DNA from: Rhodobacteraceae bacterium EL129
Lineage (GTDB): Bacteria; Pseudomonadota; Alphaproteobacteria; Rhodobacterales; Rhodobacteraceae
NCBI GenBank assembly: GCA_900313005.1
Contig: ONZJ01000002.1
Coordinates: 107,001 to 171,000 of the forward strand
DNA length: 64,000 nt
Direction: 5' to 3'
The notes below the pieces were generated by a model that saw only the letters and a list, made by a program, of their open reading frames with translations, had not been told where the DNA came from and made no database searches. Positions 61,904-64,000 of this stretch are shown one piece after another (the stretch's first letter is position 1; each line of letters starts with the position of its first letter). Both the position numbers and the translations under genes were made by a program.

Positions 61904-62035
61904 GGTCGTGCTCCATTAAGAAGGCCCGCGCGGTGAGCGGGCATGTGAATCAAAATATTTGATCATATCATCGGTGTAAGCAAGGTTTGGCGATAGCGCC
62001 AATATTGAAACATGCATGAGTCCAGTAGGCTGGCC
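61904..62035. promoter_or_regulatory. Upstream region of tpa
   Basis: 132 bases. ATGAGTCCAG at 62016-62025 reads CTGGACTCAT on the gene's strand, near the words found before tauR and xsc. GCCCGC (61924-61929) / GCGGGC (61937-61942) is a hairpin in the leader of tpa, and TTGGCG-ATAG-CGCCAA at 61987-62002 a second one. The ABC gene ends just to the right, so the latter may also be part of its 3' end. Confidence 0.4.
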
Positions 62036-63820
62036 TTATGAGGTCACGTAGCTTTGCTTTTGCGCCTGATAGAGCTGAGCGTAGAGTCCCCCGCGTGCGA
62101 GCAAAGCGTCGTGTTTGCCCTGATCGACCAATTGGCCGGCTTCCAGAACAAAAATCTGATCGGCGTTGGAAATGGAAGACAACCGGTGAGCGACGACAAT
62201 CGTCGTCTTGCCTTTGGTCAAACGATCCAGGGCCAGTTTGATCCGCTCTTCAGTGGCTTGATCCAAGGCGCTGGTGGCCTCATCCAGCAGCAGGATGGGA
62301 GCATCTCGCAGAAATGCGCGCGCAATGGCGATCCGTTGCTTTTGGCCGCCGGACAATTGGGCACCCTTTGGGCCGACGCTAGCGTCACCACGGCGGCGGA
62401 TCAGATCCGCTATTTCGGCATCTTCCGCGGCCTGCCACACTTGTTCATCTGTGGCTTCGGGATTCACATATCGGATGTTGTCCCAAATCGACGCGTTGAA
62501 GATCACGATATCCTGGGCCACCACGGAAAAGGCACCGCGCAGGCTCGCGACTTTGATCTGGTCAATCGGTTGGCCGCTGATGGTCACATCACCGGATTGC
62601 ACATCGTAGAGGCGCGACAGCAACGAAAGGATTGTCGTTTTACCTGATCCTGTCGATCCAACGATGGCAGAGACCTTGCCGCCCTCAAACGTCATATTCA
62701 GGCCGTCAAACAAAGGGTGCTCATCACTGTATGAAAACGACACATCACGCAATGCGATGTCACCACTGGTATCCAGATGGTCCGACGCCCCATCTGCATC
62801 GCGGATGCTGGGGGTTTCCTTGTAGAGCCCCCGAATTTTATCCAGCAGGATCAGATTGGCCTGCAGACCCCCAAAGAACTGGGCCAGCAATCTGGCAGGA
62901 TCAAAGATCATCACCATGCCCAAGAGGAAGGTGATGATGGCCGCCCCGTCGACGTCAAAATTGGGGCTCAGCACCATGTAGCCCCCACCGCCGATGACCA
63001 GAACATAGACCACAGCCGAACTGAGATCGATTGACGGCATGGCCAGTGACTGGGTCATCTGTACGCGGGTGATCATTTGACGTAGGCGCTCGGTCTCGCG
63101 CATCAGGCGCGAGGTTTCCACGGCCTCCTGGCTGGCGATTTTGACCGTGCGCATCCCGTTCACGGTTTCTTCGATGCCGTTCATATAATCGGCCTGGGCA
63201 TCTTCGACCTCGTCCTGGCCCCGCTTTACCCGGTCGGAGATCACATTCATGATCCAGATGATGAAAGGCAGCACGACGAGGGCGCTGATAAACAAAATGG
63301 GATTCTTCCAGATCAGGTAGGATGCCACGATCACGACAGTGATCGCATCGCGGAAGGCATTGGCGACCGAGAGCGCCACAAACACGCCGAGCAGCTGTGT
63401 CTGGGTTACGACTTTGAGGATAATCTCACCTGACTTGGTGCGTTCGAAATAAGATAAATCCAGTGACATCAGATGGTTGATCAGGTCACGGCGCATTTCG
63501 AAAATCGCCGTGTTGGACACCCATACCGTCACCAATGGCACGAGGTAAGAGATCGTCCCGCGCAAAAAGAACAGGCCAAAGACCACGGCGCAGACCCACA
63601 GCAAATCCCGCATGGAACCGCTTTCGAAGATAACCCTCAGACCTTCTTCGGTGTTGGCCAGAAACTGCTGATAAACCAATCCCTGGATCAGCAACATAAA
63701 CAAGACCAGCACCAGCCAAGGTGCCTTGCTTTTCAAATACCGCCTCCAGAACCAGCGGATATTGTCGCGATCCTGTGGCGAATAAAGCGGCCCGCGTTTG
63801 GGTCTGTCGGGTTCGGTCAT
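62036..63820 (-). CDS. ABC exporter with fused membrane and ATPase domains (MsbA-like)
   Basis: 594 residues, one half-transporter that dimerises. Six membrane helices (about 30-330; LVLVLFMLLIQGLVYQQFL, VCAVVFGLFFLRGTISYLVP, ...) then an ATPase domain (about 355-590): Walker A GSTGSGKTT, Q-loop VVAQDIV, signature LSGGQKQRIAIARA, Walker B ILLLDEATSALD and H-loop VVAHRLSS. Type I exporter fold of lipid or multidrug transporters; the substrate cannot be read. Stands alone. Confidence 0.92.
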   Translation of the reverse strand: MTEPDRPKRGPLYSPQDRDNIRWFWRRYLKSKAPWLVLVLFMLLIQGLVYQQFLANTEEGLRVIFESGSMRDLLWVCAVVFGLFFLRGTISYLVPLVTVWVSNTAIFEMRRDLINHLMSLDLSYFERTKSGEIILKVVTQTQLLGVFVALSVANAFRDAITVVIVASYLIWKNPILFISALVVLPFIIWIMNVISDRVKRGQDEVEDAQADYMNGIEETVNGMRTVKIASQEAVETSRLMRETERLRQMITRVQMTQSLAMPSIDLSSAVVYVLVIGGGGYMVLSPNFDVDGAAIITFLLGMVMIFDPARLLAQFFGGLQANLILLDKIRGLYKETPSIRDADGASDHLDTSGDIALRDVSFSYSDEHPLFDGLNMTFEGGKVSAIVGSTGSGKTTILSLLSRLYDVQSGDVTISGQPIDQIKVASLRGAFSVVAQDIVIFNASIWDNIRYVNPEATDEQVWQAAEDAEIADLIRRRGDASVGPKGAQLSGGQKQRIAIARAFLRDAPILLLDEATSALDQATEERIKLALDRLTKGKTTIVVAHRLSSISNADQIFVLEAGQLVDQGKHDALLARGGLYAQLYQAQKQSYVTS

Positions 63821-63911
63821 CTGAGCCTGTTACGGTTTGTCCTTTGGCTGGAGGTGGTCTTATCGGGTTCTTAGCCAAAGGTCATGTGAAAAGCGGAGCG
63901 CTGCGAGATTG

Positions 63912-63962
63912 AGATTTTTCCTGCGAAAAATCTGTAGAAAAGAAAATTCGTACGAATTTTCT
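63912..63962. other. Hairpin plus 22-bp perfect palindrome at the right edge
   Basis: AGATTTTTC (63912-63920) / GAAAAATCT (63925-63933) with a CTGC loop, then a perfect 22-bp palindrome at 63941-63962 centred on TTCGTACGAA and flanked by A- and T-runs. Either could be a terminator for a gene beyond the edge or a protein-binding site. It lies about 90-140 nt upstream of the ABC exporter start. Confidence 0.55.
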
Positions 63963-64000
63963 CTGAGATCGAGAGGCAGGTGCCGAGCTAGCTTGCGCGT

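Noticed and set aside
1..64000. tRNA, rRNA, CRISPR or prophage genes
   Set aside because: Intergenic gaps were read for tRNA-like folds, regularly spaced repeats and phage-type genes; none was found.

Overview
The window looks like a chromosomal stretch of a marine alphaproteobacterium of the Roseobacter group (Rhodobacteraceae). The basis is gene content: xsc and tpa for taurine, a glnT/mgsABC plus soxBDAG-type set for methylated amines, a Tat-exported TRAP binding protein, several GlxA-, MocR-, GntR- and IclR-type regulators, and many tightly overlapping catabolic operons. The genus cannot be fixed by reading alone. I see no rRNA, tRNA, CRISPR array, prophage or intact insertion sequence.

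Layout. 1-11.4 kb is mostly housekeeping: hflK (cut by the window edge), gor, rpiA, sdaA, an Old Yellow Enzyme gene with an ArsR-type regulator and a divergent EamA exporter, thiN, a very acidic 795-residue protein, and a small cysteine-rich secreted protein. 11.4-27.5 kb is a methylated-amine island. A GlxA-type regulator and four genes of sarcosine-oxidase type (soxB, D, A, G, probably N-methylglutamate dehydrogenase mgdABCD) face a second GlxA regulator and a class I amidotransferase. A GntR regulator and the operon gmas-mgsA-mgsB-mgsC follow, with three trailing genes (unknown, nitrilase family, unknown). 28-32.6 kb holds the taurine/sulfoacetaldehyde genes tauR-xsc-pta. The matching aminotransferase tpa lies 29 kb away at 60.5-61.9 kb. 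32.6-34.7 kb carries divergent hemE and hemC.

34.9-46 kb is a catabolic region of unknown substrate: a GlcD-type FAD dehydrogenase, an enolase-superfamily enzyme, a DadA-like oxidase, a creatinase-like M24 protein, a GMC oxidoreductase, a TRAP transporter and an IclR regulator. A copper ATPase (copA) follows.

48.5-59.7 kb is the most interesting part: eleven genes on the minus strand, nearly all overlapping or touching, headed by a GntR regulator with a double GTATAC operator. They encode a DapA-family lyase, an aldehyde dehydrogenase, an uncharacterised 158-residue protein, an MttB-family methyltransferase, a membrane-anchored double-VOC protein, an HpbD-like betaine epimerase, a cytochrome P450, two SDRs and a FAD amine oxidase. 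I read this as a pathway for a cyclic quaternary amine such as hydroxyproline betaine, in which MttB and/or P450 may take the place of the usual Rieske demethylase. A GNAT acetyltransferase, tpa and an MsbA-like ABC exporter close the window.

Non-coding points of note are a ~220-bp repeat with inverted arms present twice (19.4 and 27.6 kb), a REP-like pair of hairpins inside the mgs operon, strong terminators within the xsc-pta and TRAP operons, and a 22-bp perfect palindrome at the right edge.
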